Assembly (NCBI RefSeq): GCF_016765615.1
Contig: NZ_JAESWA010000023.1
Location: 516,093 to 580,092, forward strand
Direction: 5' to 3'
DNA from: Clostridium paridis
GTDB taxonomy: Bacteria > Bacillota > Clostridia > Clostridiales > Clostridiaceae
Length of the DNA: 64,000 bases
In this document: in pieces, positions 34,964 through 44,800 of the stretch
Position numbering within the stretch: position 1 is the first letter of the stretch
Layout: the number at the start of each line of letters is the position of its first letter
Notes under the pieces: model-generated
Database searches by the model: none
What the model was told of the DNA's origin: nothing
Seen by the model: the letters and a program-made list of their open reading frames with translations, nothing else
Position numbers and translations under genes: made by a program

Positions 34964-35001
34964 ATAGAATAACAAACATTTTTTCGTGTTTGTTATTCTA
35001 T
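34964..35001. repeat. perfect 15-bp inverted repeat at convergent gene ends
   Basis: ATAGAATAACAAACA (34964-34978) and TGTTTGTTATTCTAT (34987-35001) pair exactly around an 8-nt loop. The right arm covers the stop codon of the minus-strand secreted-protein gene. No T-run follows on either strand, so it may end transcription inefficiently or protect 3' ends. Confidence 0.75.
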
Positions 35002-35310
35002 AGATAACTCACCTTTGCCTAGTACGGCGATGCTGAAATCAGGATTTAAAGTAATTAAGTTGAATTTTGGTGAATTAGGAGATAATTTTACAGCCTGTAT
35101 TACTCTTAAATTTTCGTCAACAAATAATACGAAAAGCTCTTCATTTGGAGATATATTTTTAATATAGTGTTCTGATTCAACAGGAAAACTAAACTCTTTT
35201 GCACTATAAACCCCTTGTTTTAAATTAGTTGCAGCTGATACTGGAATAACGCTATTAATATTAATTAATATAGATAAAAAAATAAGGGCTGAAACAATAA
35301 GCTTTTTCAT
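34993..35310 (-). CDS. small secreted protein, paralogue family member B
   Basis: A 105-residue protein with a signal peptide (KKLIVSALIFLSILININS, cut probably after VSA about residue 26) and a mature domain of about 80 residues. It shares the family pattern: LKQGVYSAKEF, YIKNISPNE, VIQAVKLSPNSPKFNL, and AVLGKGELSI at the end. Lys-Gln replaces the usual Lys-Glu in FKEGVY. It lies in a three-gene array (34993-36047), all on the minus strand, with gaps of about 50 bp and a repeated leader (CCTCTCA/AGAGG type sites). Function unknown. Confidence 0.65.
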   Translation of the reverse strand: MKKLIVSALIFLSILININSVIPVSAATNLKQGVYSAKEFSFPVESEHYIKNISPNEELFVLFVDENLRVIQAVKLSPNSPKFNLITLNPDFSIAVLGKGELSIE

Positions 35311-35361
35311 AAATATAACGACCTCTCAATCTTATTATTTGATTTTAATTAGAATAAGTCC

Positions 35362-35673
35362 TTAAGTAATTGATATTTGACCATTGCCTAATATTACGAT
35401 TCTGTAAGTAGGTTTTAAAGCAACTAAATTTACTTTTTTAGTGCCTGGCGGCATTTTTAAAAACTGAAGTAGTACTTGCTTTTCATCATAAATCTGAAGT
35501 AATACTTCATTTTCTTTAGATAGATTTACTGCAGAATAGAACTCACCTTCAGGAACATTTAAATCGGATAATTTATAAACCCCTTCTTTAAATAGTGTAG
35601 TAGCATATGTAGGTGTAATAGTATTAAATGAAATGCATGAAAGGATAATAAAAAAAACAATAAATCGTTTCAT
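35362..35673 (-). CDS. small secreted protein, paralogue family member C
   Basis: A 103-residue secreted protein. The signal peptide ends near TPTYA (about residue 24). The mature part has FKEGVYKLSDLN, VNLSKENEVLLQIY, FLKMPPGTKKVNLVALKPTY and VILGNGQISIT. It is closest to member D (35724), with the same LSK, IPPG/MPPG and VALKP segments, so these two probably arose by recent duplication. Confidence 0.65.
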   Translation of the reverse strand: MKRFIVFFIILSCISFNTITPTYATTLFKEGVYKLSDLNVPEGEFYSAVNLSKENEVLLQIYDEKQVLLQFLKMPPGTKKVNLVALKPTYRIVILGNGQISIT

Positions 35674-35723
35674 TAGTATAACAACCTCTCACTGTTAGTT
35701 AAAAGCATTAGTATAAGCTTTAA

Positions 35724-36047
35724 TCAGCGCCTTTCTTCTGAAATAAATAATTCTCCTGGACCGAGTATTACAAGTCTATAGTCTGGCTTTAATGCAACTA
35801 AAGTAAATTTTCTTGAACCAGGGGGGATTCTTAAAAATTGTTGTATCTCTCTATCTCCGTTATAAATCTGCACGAATATTTCACTATCTTTAGATAAATT
35901 TTGTGCTGTATAAAAGTTACCAGCTGAAATATTGAAATCGGATAATTTGTATACTCCTTCTTTAAATACATTTACAGCAGAAATAGGAATGATCGTATAA
36001 AATAATGTACATGAAAAAATCATAAAAGAAGCAAGAAGTTTTCTCAT
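35724..36047 (-). CDS. small secreted protein, paralogue family member D
   Basis: A 107-residue secreted protein, first in transcription order of the three-gene array. It has a signal peptide to about residue 24, then FKEGVYKLSDFN, NLSKDSEIFVQIY, FLRIPPGSRKFTLVALKPDY and VILGPGELFISEERR. The C-terminal extension EERR is absent from the other members. GAAAGGTGG precedes the ATG, the same leader sequence as members A and F. Confidence 0.65.
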   Translation of the reverse strand: MRKLLASFMIFSCTLFYTIIPISAVNVFKEGVYKLSDFNISAGNFYTAQNLSKDSEIFVQIYNGDREIQQFLRIPPGSRKFTLVALKPDYRLVILGPGELFISEERR

Positions 36048-36197
36048 CTAGATAACCACCTTTCCAGTTTATTATTTGTGTTAATTTATAAACTATACCT
36101 CAGACCTACTTAGTAACTCATTAAGTTAAAAAAACTACAATATATATAAATTATATTATTAGTAGAAGTTAAACAATTAAAAAGGGGAATTAGGGTT

Positions 36198-37154
36198 ATG
36201 GGAAAGAAAAACGAAAAATTAATTTATTTGGAGGAGTATGTATTAGTAAACGGAATAAAACAATATCTTTTTCATTCAGGTACAAGCTATGATAATCCGG
36301 TAATGTTATTTTTGCATGGAGGACCTGGAAATGCAGAATCCATATTTGCATATGCATTTCAAGACAAATGGGAGGATATTTTTACAGTAGTTCACTGGGA
36401 TCAACGTGGAGCCGGAAAAACACTTATTAAAAATCCAGATAAATATCCAACAATTGATTTGCTTTTAATGGACCTAAATGAAATAATTCAATATTTAAAG
36501 AAAAAGTATAATAAGCAAAAGATAATATTACTTGGACATTCTTGGGGAAGTGTTTTAGGTAGTACATTTATAAAAAAATATCCTAAAGATGTAGATTATT
36601 ATATTGGGGTTGGGCAAGTAATAAGTATGCGTGAAAATGAGCGTGTAGGATATGATAAAGTTAAGGAATTAATTATAAGTGCTAATGATAAAAAATCATT
36701 AAAAAAAATCGAAGCTATTGAAAATTATCCAGGTGATAAATATGATAGTGAATTTATGAAAAAATGTATTAAACTTAGAAGACTTCAAGGAAAGTATAAT
36801 TTAGCAGTTAAGATAGGTCTTTCAATGACACTAATTGCATTGAAAAGTCCTATTTCTAAGCTATCTGACTTTTTAGCACTTTTAAAAGGTAATAAAGCAA
36901 ATGAGAAAATAATAAACTATTTATTTAACTTTGATTTAAATTCGGAGACGGCAGAGTATAAAGTACCAATCTATTATGTTTTAGGGGAAAATGATTGGCA
37001 AACACCCTATGTAATAGCTAAGATATATTTTGAAAATATTAAGTCACCATATAAAAAGCTTTATTTAATACCTAATGCGGGTCACATGACCATGCTAGAT
37101 CAGCCAGACCTGTTTTATAATGCACTAATTCAAATAAATAATCAGGAAAAATAA
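36198..37154 (+). CDS. alpha/beta hydrolase, proline iminopeptidase-like
   Basis: A 318-residue hydrolase of the S33-type fold. The oxyanion segment is LFLHGGPGNAES, followed by VVHWDQRGAGKT. The nucleophile elbow is LLGHSWGS (about residues 114-121), the acid residue is in VLGENDWQTPY, and the His is in NAGHMTML. The HGGPG and DQRGAG motifs are typical of prolyl aminopeptidases and related esterases. No signal peptide. The ATG follows AAAGGGGAAT. Monocistronic. Confidence 0.88.
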   Translation: MGKKNEKLIYLEEYVLVNGIKQYLFHSGTSYDNPVMLFLHGGPGNAESIFAYAFQDKWEDIFTVVHWDQRGAGKTLIKNPDKYPTIDLLLMDLNEIIQYLKKKYNKQKIILLGHSWGSVLGSTFIKKYPKDVDYYIGVGQVISMRENERVGYDKVKELIISANDKKSLKKIEAIENYPGDKYDSEFMKKCIKLRRLQGKYNLAVKIGLSMTLIALKSPISKLSDFLALLKGNKANEKIINYLFNFDLNSETAEYKVPIYYVLGENDWQTPYVIAKIYFENIKSPYKKLYLIPNAGHMTMLDQPDLFYNALIQINNQEK

Positions 37155-37161
37155 GTAGTTA

Positions 37162-37201
37162 AGGGACTTTTTGTTAGCAAAATTGCAAACAGAAAGTCCC
37201 T
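37162..37201 (+). terminator. hairpin after the hydrolase gene
   Basis: A 14-bp stem (AGGGACTTTTTGTT with AACAGAAAGTCCCT, one wobble) and a 12-nt loop. The bases after the stem (CTGTGCACC) are not T-rich, so termination may depend on the run of T inside the left arm or be weak. Confidence 0.55.
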
Positions 37202-37800
37202 CTGTGCACCTAAAAACTTTTTAGGGCAAATATTTAGAATTTATATTAAATATAATGCATTATATACAAACAAATTAGTCTCAAGCATATAGTTAACTAT
37301 AAAGATTTAGCATGCTAATAAGGACAAATAAAGATTTAAGAGCACTAATATAAATAATTTATTATAGATATATAATCTTTTGACTATATACATATGTTAT
37401 TACTTATAATAATGGTTTTTTATCATATAAGATAAATATATAAACTTATATAATCTCACGACTATAAAGTGTTAGTACAAAAGCTTATATGATGTTAGCT
37501 TAACCCTACATGGTAAGACTAAATATTACTAGGATAAAAGATAAACTTAAACCCTAATAACACCATATCACTTCCACATAGATTAGCTAATCTTTATCTG
37601 TCCTCTGATATTATATTAACCAGAATAACTCTAATTACACTGGAAAGTAGAGATAATAAAATGATAACATTAGCTATTAAATTTAAATTTTAGAAATTTG
37701 ATTATTTTAAAGGTTGTATTTGTGCTAATTATAAAATTCAAATATAATATTAATAAGTATTTGGATTTATTTGTAAGTTGAAATTTTGGAGGTGAGTACC
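37202..37800. other. AT-rich gap with no recognisable gene
   Basis: About 580 bp with no reading frame over 60 codons that has a ribosome site, and no hairpin terminator. It is very AT-rich, with many TATA-like tracts. I find no tRNA, known riboswitch motif or repeat. It may hold the promoter of the gene at 37801 or a decayed gene. Confidence 0.5.
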
Positions 37801-38556
37801 ATTAGTAAAAAGAAAAGGTTACTTTTTATTATAGTTCCTATAATAGTATTTTTAGCCTCTGTAACTTTTATAGTTTTTAATTTCAATAGTAATAAGCGTA
37901 AAGAAGTAGTATCAATAGAGATAATTCAAAAAAAGGATGAAGAAAAAAGTGTTCTTTCAGATAAAAATATAATAAATAAGTTTATGAAAGCTTTAAATGA
38001 TAGAAGGAGAACTAATAAGAAGCTTGATATACGTTCACCTGATTATCTAGTTAAGATAAACTTTATAGATAAATCAAATGAAGAATATAATTTATGGATA
38101 AGTAAAGATGATAGTGCACAAGGTGTCTTAATGAAAGGGAGTAAAGTTTGGTTTATAAATAAAAATTCAAATATTATATTAAATGAAATTTTAAAAAATA
38201 AAGTTAGTACAATTAATATAGAAGAGGCACAAGATATTATATCAAGCTATCTAGAGGCATTAACTCAAAAAGATTTAGAAACTTTAAAGAAATATGGAAC
38301 TGAGGTCTTTACAAAAGGACTTAATGAAGAAGGAATTTCTTATCTTAGAAAAACTCTTCAATCTGCAAAGTTATTAAATGCTAAAATCAATACTTGTGAT
38401 AAAGATAGAGTTTTAATTGATTCAAAGGTAGAAATTATATGTTATGAGGATGCACAAACTGCAGGAGATTGGATTCCTGGAAAATCAATTTCTACTAAGC
38501 AATTTGAACTAATTAAGGTAGAAGGTAAATGGAAGATTAATTCATGGGGGTATTAA
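37801..38556 (+). CDS. membrane-anchored exported protein of unknown function
   Basis: About 251 residues with one N-terminal membrane helix (about residues 6-26 of LLFIIVPIIVFLASVTFIVF) and a long extracellular part. An internal DUF-like repeat is not evident. The C-terminal NTF2-like region ends with QFELIKVEGKWKINSWGY, as in many extracellular calcium- or peptide-binding clostridial proteins. The ribosome site GGAGGTGAG (37788-37796) covers the TTG and GTG that could be starts, so the nearest well-spaced codon is ATT at 37801; this is unusual but possible. The next gene starts 4 bp after its stop. Confidence 0.55.
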   Translation: MSKKKRLLFIIVPIIVFLASVTFIVFNFNSNKRKEVVSIEIIQKKDEEKSVLSDKNIINKFMKALNDRRRTNKKLDIRSPDYLVKINFIDKSNEEYNLWISKDDSAQGVLMKGSKVWFINKNSNIILNEILKNKVSTINIEEAQDIISSYLEALTQKDLETLKKYGTEVFTKGLNEEGISYLRKTLQSAKLLNAKINTCDKDRVLIDSKVEIICYEDAQTAGDWIPGKSISTKQFELIKVEGKWKINSWGY

Positions 38557-38560
38557 TGCA

Positions 38561-39034
38561 ATGAATAGATTAGAAGAAATAAGGAAGTTAATTAACAATA
38601 TTTTGATAGAAGGTAATACATCAGAGGAGAAAAGCGGAGTATTTGCACATTTATATGGTGTATCAAATACATGTAGTTTAATAGCACTTAAACGTGGTCT
38701 TAATGTTGAATTATGTGCAATTATAGGGATGCTTCATGATATTTCAACCTATAAAACTCATTATACTCCAGATCACGGAACATTAGGTGCTATCGAAGCT
38801 GAAAAAATATTAGAAGAAATTAAGCTTTTTAATAAAGAAGAAATAGAAATTATTTGCAGTGCTATAAGTAAACATAGCAACAAAAATTCTGTTGATAATG
38901 AATATGACGAAGTACTGAAGGATGCAGATGTTTTGCAGCATTATTTATATAATACAAGCTTTGAAGTAAGTGAGAAAGAGAAAAATAGGTTAAGCAAAAT
39001 ATTGAGTGAATTAGGAATAGTTTCAAGTATTTAA
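38561..39034 (+). CDS. HD-domain hydrolase
   Basis: A 157-residue HD-superfamily protein. The metal-binding HD pair is in IGMLHDIST (about residues 63-71). Earlier His residues are in FAHLYGVSNT and later Asp in EVLKDADVLQHYL. The family hydrolyses nucleotides or phosphoesters. It follows the exported protein gene by 4 bp and overlaps the convergent membrane protein gene by 12 bp. Substrate unknown. Confidence 0.85.
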   Translation: MNRLEEIRKLINNILIEGNTSEEKSGVFAHLYGVSNTCSLIALKRGLNVELCAIIGMLHDISTYKTHYTPDHGTLGAIEAEKILEEIKLFNKEEIEIICSAISKHSNKNSVDNEYDEVLKDADVLQHYLYNTSFEVSEKEKNRLSKILSELGIVSSI

Positions 39035-39625
39035 AGTTGATTTTTCACGAAAGTAATAAATTGCAGAGTATATAGTAGCGCCAACAAGTTTTATCATAAG
39101 GTCTGTCATAGTATCTTCAAGTCCTCCAGCAGCCATGCTGGTTTTTATAAAATAATCACCAAGATACTCAAAGATTTCCCATAGAGTTCCTAGTGTTATG
39201 GCAAGACTAAAAGCAAATACGATTTTAAAGAGTATAAATCTTATTTCAGTAGATTCAGCACTCTTATTCAAATTACCTTTTATTAAGTAGAATCCAGTTA
39301 AGGTAGCATAATAGCCAAATACTCCGTGGAGTAGTAAATCCCACCACCAAAACATAGTATAGAAATTTATAATTTCACCTAAATATTGAGCTGAAAAGAT
39401 AAAAATTACTGAAACTAGCTTAAAACTAGGGGGTAAGTAAATATTTCTATTTTTAAGAATAGCTGAAATGATAAATGGTAGAAAAAGACATACAAAGGCT
39501 AAGCCGCATAACGCTAAGTCGCCCCACTTAGCAGAAAATAGTGTGGTTACAGCTGTGATGAGTACTATTATTTCAAATATTAAGGTTAAAATTATTGGTA
39601 TTCTATTCTTGTATGTATTATCCAT
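39023..39625 (-). CDS. DUF2238/YjdF-like membrane protein
   Basis: A 200-residue protein with about six membrane helices. Its conserved polar positions sit in FWWWDLLLHGVFGY (about residues 111-124), GTLWEIFEYLGD and GGLEDTMTDLMIKLVGA. These match the pattern W-D-x-x-x-H, W-E-x-x-E and D-T-x-x-D seen in DUF2238/YjdF family proteins. Function unknown. Its end overlaps the HD gene by 12 bp in tail-to-tail orientation. Confidence 0.7.
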   Translation of the reverse strand: MDNTYKNRIPIILTLIFEIIVLITAVTTLFSAKWGDLALCGLAFVCLFLPFIISAILKNRNIYLPPSFKLVSVIFIFSAQYLGEIINFYTMFWWWDLLLHGVFGYYATLTGFYLIKGNLNKSAESTEIRFILFKIVFAFSLAITLGTLWEIFEYLGDYFIKTSMAAGGLEDTMTDLMIKLVGATIYSAIYYFREKSTLNT

Positions 39626-39732
39626 GACATAAATCCTTTCTTAGCTACATAAGCTCTTCATATAGTAATGTTTCAATAATAAATGCTTTTTATACAAAGT
39701 TAGAAGGAAGAAGGATATATTGAAAAATGATA

Positions 39733-39770
39733 AAGGAATCTTGTTATAAATTAGAACAAGATTCCTTTTG
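39733..39770. terminator. bidirectional terminator
   Basis: AAGGAATCTTGTT and AACAAGATTCCTT pair perfectly over 13 bp and end in TTTTGG on the plus strand and A-preceded on the left. It serves the minus-strand pair 39807-40840. Confidence 0.8.
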
Positions 39771-39806
39771 GTTTTGCGTTTATATTAATAAATAAATTTT
39801 CAATAA

Positions 39807-40376
39807 TTAATAAGGATACTTAAATATATAAACTAAATTATTGTCCTTATCAAAACCGCTTAATGACACTAAGTTACCACCTTTATTATCAGTATCCCAA
39901 TAGAATATAAACATTTTACTTGAATCAATTGAATAATCCATAATAGTTTCCTTGCTATTTATTTCGGCATATAGCCTTACTGAAGTTATATTTGGATCAT
40001 TTACATATCCAAAGACATAATTTTTAGATAAATCTCTAAAGGTTGTAGTTCCTTCAAAAGATTGAGTGATCTTTTCTGAATTATTAATGGGAAGAACATA
40101 AGTGTAACCGGAAGGATACCACTTTATTATCTTTTTCTCAACAGCAGTTATTGAAATCCAATCTTTATATTTACCTAAAAATATTTTACCATACTCTAAA
40201 GAGAGTTCTTTTTTTGTCTCAGAGGGGCCATAATGTTCATTTATCTCAGAATCTCTCAATGCTCCATTAGCAGTAAATCTACCATAAGAAAGAGCATAGT
40301 AGTGAATGCATAATAGTAGAAGAATTATTGCTAGTACCCACTTAATAACATCAGGCAATTTGTCTTTTATCTTCAT
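39807..40376 (-). CDS. membrane-anchored protein of unknown function
   Basis: A 189-residue protein with one N-terminal membrane helix (about residues 12-30) and an extracellular domain with many Lys, Tyr and Asn. The SYGRFTANGALRDSEINEHYG segment follows the helix. No known domain recognised. It overlaps the upstream gene by 4 bp (ATGA), with its ribosome site AAGGAGT inside that gene, so the two are translationally coupled. Confidence 0.6.
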   Translation of the reverse strand: MKIKDKLPDVIKWVLAIILLLLCIHYYALSYGRFTANGALRDSEINEHYGPSETKKELSLEYGKIFLGKYKDWISITAVEKKIIKWYPSGYTYVLPINNSEKITQSFEGTTTFRDLSKNYVFGYVNDPNITSVRLYAEINSKETIMDYSIDSSKMFIFYWDTDNKGGNLVSLSGFDKDNNLVYIFKYPY

Positions 40377-40840
40377 ATGCTTGTACTCCTTGAACAGGGT
40401 ATTTTCATTTCAAAGTTTCTATCGTATAATTGAAGCTTTAGTGTAATCTCTTTACTATTTGAATTAATAAAGTTATAGGAAATTAAATCATCTTGGCCAA
40501 AGAGTTTTCCTTTACTTTCTCCACCATGGCTAATATATTTATTGCCGTTATCATCATATAATTCTATCGATTGAAAATAAAAGTTTCCTCCTATTTTTTT
40601 ATGCTTATAGTTATATCTTAAGTAAGTATTTTCATTTGTAAAAGTTATTCTTTGAATTGTTAATACAGCATTATCAATTTTTAAGCTTTTATTAACTTCT
40701 ATATCATATGCAGTACCTTTTTTTATTTTATCCTTTAATTCAGCATTATCTAAGTATTTCCCTGAAGGTATACTTGTTAAAATTATTGGGATTAATAAAA
40801 TAGTACAAATAATAATGATTGCTTTTCTAACTCTTTTCAA
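40373..40840 (-). CDS. exported protein of unknown function
   Basis: A 155-residue protein from TTG 40840, chosen because GGGGGAT overlaps the ATG at 40855 and would serve as its ribosome site. It has one N-terminal hydrophobic helix (about residues 5-22). The beta-rich domain has NAVLTIQRITFTNENTYLRY and IELYDDNGNKY, an immunoglobulin-like pattern seen in DUF4352/DUF5643-type extracellular domains. It is translationally coupled to the next gene on the minus strand. Function unknown. Confidence 0.55.
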   Translation of the reverse strand: MKRVRKAIIIICTILLIPIILTSIPSGKYLDNAELKDKIKKGTAYDIEVNKSLKIDNAVLTIQRITFTNENTYLRYNYKHKKIGGNFYFQSIELYDDNGNKYISHGGESKGKLFGQDDLISYNFINSNSKEITLKLQLYDRNFEMKIPCSRSTSI

Positions 40841-40982
40841 TATAATATCCCCCATAGATTTAATAATTAAAGAGTAATCTTATCAACCCTTTTTAACAAA
40901 TTATAACATTTAATTACATATATTGTATATATGTATATTGCTTTTTGTATTACGCATAATAAAACTGAAAGGTGGTTGAATC

Positions 40983-41315
40983 ATGAAGAAGTTTAGAGTT
41001 TTGTTAATAGTTTTATTAAGCTTATTCTTAAACACATTTGTAGCAATACCGGTGTTTGCGAGTCCAGCAACTACTTTTAAGGAAGGGGTTTACAAAATAT
41101 CTGATTTAGAACCATCCCCTAATAATTTATATACAATTGAAAATATTTCTCCTAAGAAAAGTATTTTTATATTGCTTGCAAATGAAGATCAAGTTGCTAT
41201 GCAAATTATAAAATTAGAGCCCGGAACACAAAAATATGATTTGAGACCTATGAAGCCTGAGTATAGAATTTTATTAATTGGTGATGGAGAGGCGCGAATA
41301 CTTCCTAAAACCTGA
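40983..41315 (+). CDS. small secreted protein, paralogue family member E
   Basis: A 110-residue secreted protein with a signal peptide ending near VFA (about residue 26). The mature domain has FKEGVYKISDLE, YTIENISPKKS, IIKLEPGTQKYDLRPMKPEY and LLIGDGEARILPKT. The last motif departs from the LGxGE pattern by having IGDGE. Member F is 45 bp downstream on the same strand. GAAAGGTGG precedes the ATG. Confidence 0.65.
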   Translation: MKKFRVLLIVLLSLFLNTFVAIPVFASPATTFKEGVYKISDLEPSPNNLYTIENISPKKSIFILLANEDQVAMQIIKLEPGTQKYDLRPMKPEYRILLIGDGEARILPKT

Positions 41316-41359
41316 TAAAGATAAAAATGTAAGAGCCAATAGAATTGAAAGGTGGATTT

Positions 41360-41698
41360 ATGATGAAAAAGTTTATTATTTCTCTAATGTTATTTTTCTT
41401 ATTAGCCTTTAATATTGCTAATGCTGCACCTCAAGTTAGGGCTACTGCAAATACCTTTAAGGAAGGAGTTTATAAATTATCAGATTTTATATATTCTCCT
41501 AGCAATATATATAACCTTAAAAATGTTTCATCAAGCAATACTGTGTACTTACTTATATTTGATGGAAATCAAGCAATAGTGCAATCTATAAGACTAGAAC
41601 CTAATTCACCTTACTATAATACAATATCACTTAGGCCAGAGGATAGACTGGCTATATTAGGCAATGGAGAAGTATATATATCACCTAAGACATTTTGA
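41360..41698 (+). CDS. small secreted protein, paralogue family member F
   Basis: A 112-residue secreted protein from ATG 41360 (GAAAGGTGG just before; a second ATG follows at 41363). The signal peptide is long (to about residue 26). The mature part shows FKEGVYKLSDF, YNLKNVSSSNTVYLLIFDG, QSIRLEPNSPYYNTISL and AILGNGEVYISPKTF. It is followed by a perfect terminator, so members E and F form a bicistronic unit. Together with the array at 34993-36047 and the gene at 25303, the family has six members here. Confidence 0.65.
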   Translation: MMKKFIISLMLFFLLAFNIANAAPQVRATANTFKEGVYKLSDFIYSPSNIYNLKNVSSSNTVYLLIFDGNQAIVQSIRLEPNSPYYNTISLRPEDRLAILGNGEVYISPKTF

Positions 41699-41723
41699 AA
41701 ACACTTTTATAAAGTGTTTTTTT
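41699..41723 (+). terminator. terminator after secreted-protein pair
   Basis: AAACACTTT and AAGTGTTTT pair around TATA and run into seven T residues. Confidence 0.85.
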
Positions 41724-41832
41724 CTTTTAATTTTAAGGTTTTGAATAATATTACTATAGCGTAGGAAAACTATATAAGATTTTTAGGCTTATTAATAAAA
41801 ACAATTAATATTGGGCTTTGAGGAGGAAATTT

Positions 41833-44800
41833 ATGAGTAAGAGAAATTTACCTATATTAGAAAGATTAAAGTATTTTTCTAAACGAGAACATCTTTCAGA
41901 TAGATGGACTGAAATTTCCCCATATTCAAGGGAACAGGAAGTTATTTATAGAAACAGATGGCAGCATGATAAAGTAGTACGCTCAACTCATGGGGTTAAC
42001 TGCACTGGTTCTTGTAGTTGGGATGTATATGTAAAAGATGGGTTAGTAACTTGGGAGCTTCAAAGAACAGATTATCCTTCTACTGGACCAGATATGCCAG
42101 ATTTTGAACCTAGGGGGTGCCCTAGAGGAGCAACCTTCTCATGGTACCTTTATAGTCCATTAAGAATAAAATTTCCTTACATTCGAAGAGTGCTACTGGA
42201 GCTTTGGAGAAAAGCCATAAATGAAACGGGAGATCCAGTTCTAGCGTGGGCAAGTATAGTAGAAAATCCAGAGAAAGCATCAAAATATAAGTCTGCAAGG
42301 GGAAAAGGCGGATTTATTAGAGTCTCTAAGGAGGAAGCTTACAAAATCATTTCAGCCTCCTTAATATATGACATAAAAAAATATGGGCCAGATAGAATAG
42401 TTGGAGTGTCACCAATACCTGCAATGTCTATGATTAGTTATGCTGCGGGAACTAGATTCCTATCATTATTAGGTTCTCCTCTTATGAGTTTCTACGATTG
42501 GTACGCTGATTTACCTCCAGCTTCACCACAAATTTGGGGAGATCAAACTGACGTGCCAGAAAGTAGTGATTGGTACAATTCTAGTTATATTATGATATGG
42601 GGCTCCAATCTTCCGCTTACAAGAACTCCGGATGCTCATTTTATGGTAGAAGCTAGATATAAAGGAACAAAAGTAGTTTCTGTAAGCCCAGATTATGCTG
42701 AGTATGTTAAGTTTGCTGATAACTGGCTTCAAGTAAAAGCTGGGACAGATGGAGCACTAGCAATGGCAATGGGTCATGTTATTCTTAAGGAATTTTACAT
42801 AGATAAAAAAGAAAGTTTTTTTATAGATTACGTAAAGGCATATACTGACATGCCATTTCTAATAATGCTTAAGAAAAAAGGCGAAAATTATGTATCAGAT
42901 CGTTTCCTGAGAGCTAGTGATCTAGATAAGAATATAACTAATAGTGAATGGAAAACAATTATATTTGATGATAATTCTCAAAAATTCTCTATCCCTAATG
43001 GAAGTGAAGGTTTCAGATGGGAAGAAGGAGGAAAATGGAACATTAAGGGGGAAGACTCTGAAACGGGTGAAAAGGTTAATCCTAGGTTAAGTTTATATGG
43101 TGTTCATGATGATATAGTTGGAGTTGAGTTCCCTTACTTTGGAGAAGAAGGAAAGGATACATTTAGACAATCAGTTCCGGTGAAAAGAATAAATAATGGA
43201 AATGAAGAAATTATTATAACAACTGTATATGATTTAACAGTTGCCAATTATGGATTAAGTTCTAATTTGGAAGAAGCCAAATCAATAAATTATGATAGCT
43301 TAAATCCATACACTCCTGCTTGGCAGGAAGCAATAACTGGAGTAGATAGAAAGCTAGTTATACAAATTGCCAGGGAATTTGCAGAAAATGCAATTGCATC
43401 TAAAGGAAGATCAATGATAATCATGGGAGCAGGCATTAACCACTGGTATAACTCAGATACAATTTATAGAGCAATAATAAATATGGTTATGTTAACTGGA
43501 TGTGAAGGTGTAAATGGAGGAGGATGGGCGCATTATGTGGGGCAGGAAAAATTACGTCCAATAGAAGGATGGGCCACCATAGCGTTTGGCAAGGATTGGA
43601 CAGTACCACCTAAATTTCAAAATTCTACTTCATTTTATTATTTTGCTACAGACCAATGGCGCTATGAGAATATGGCAATAGATGAGCTAGTTTCACCTAC
43701 AGTTGATAAAGCTAGATATAAGCATTGTGCGGATTATAATGTTATGGCTGCAAGGCTTGGATGGTTACCAAGCTATCCTCAGTTTGATAAAAATTCCTTA
43801 TTGCTATATGATGAAGCACTTAAAAAGGGTGCTAAATCAAATGAAGAGGTTGCAAGCTTTGTAGGTGATATGCTCCAAAAAGGTGAATTGAAATTTAGTA
43901 TAGAGGATCCTGATGATGAAAGGAATTTCCCAAAAACAATGTTTGTTTGGAGAGCTAATTTATTATCAAGCTCTGGAAAAGGATATGAATATTTTCTAAA
44001 GCATCTATTAGGGGCTGATAGTGGGTTGCTTAATGAGGATAATAACAGTGTACATCCAGAAGAAGTTAAATGGAGAGAGCATGGAGCTGAAGGTAAGTTA
44101 GATCTTTTAGTGAATTTAGAGATGAGAATGTCAGGTACTGCCTTATATTCAGACATTGTTCTACCTACGGCCACTTGGTATGAGAAATCAGATTTAAGTA
44201 GCACAGATATGCATCCATTTGTACATACATTTAATCCAGCTGTTGCTCCGCAATGGGAATCACAGTCAGATTGGGAGATTTTTATTGAATTATCAAAAAG
44301 TTTTTCTAAAATGGCAGAGAAACAATTTGATGGTCCTGTAAAAGATGTATACGGAATTCCTCTTCTTCATGATACCCCAGATGAAATTGCGCAGCCATAT
44401 GGTCAAGTAAATGACTGGAGTAAAGGGGATAATAAAGCTATCCCTGGAAAAAATATGCCTAGGATAAATGTAGTTGAAAGGGACTATGGAGCAATTTATG
44501 ACAAGATGATTTCACTTGGACCAAATGTTAAAGAAAAGCCTATAACTACTAAAGGAATAAGTTTTTTAGCAGCTGATGAATATGAAAAACTAAAAAATAT
44601 ATGTGGAACAATTAATAGAGAAGGAGTTGCTAAAGGGTGTCCAGACTTAACTGTAGATAGAAATGCCTGTGAAGCTGTACTTATGCTTTCATCTACAACA
44701 AATGGAACAGTTGCAGTTAGGGAATGGGAAGGTCTTGAAAAGAAAACCTCACTAGAGCTTAAAGAATACGCTCTTGAGAGGGCAGAAGAGCGATTTACTT

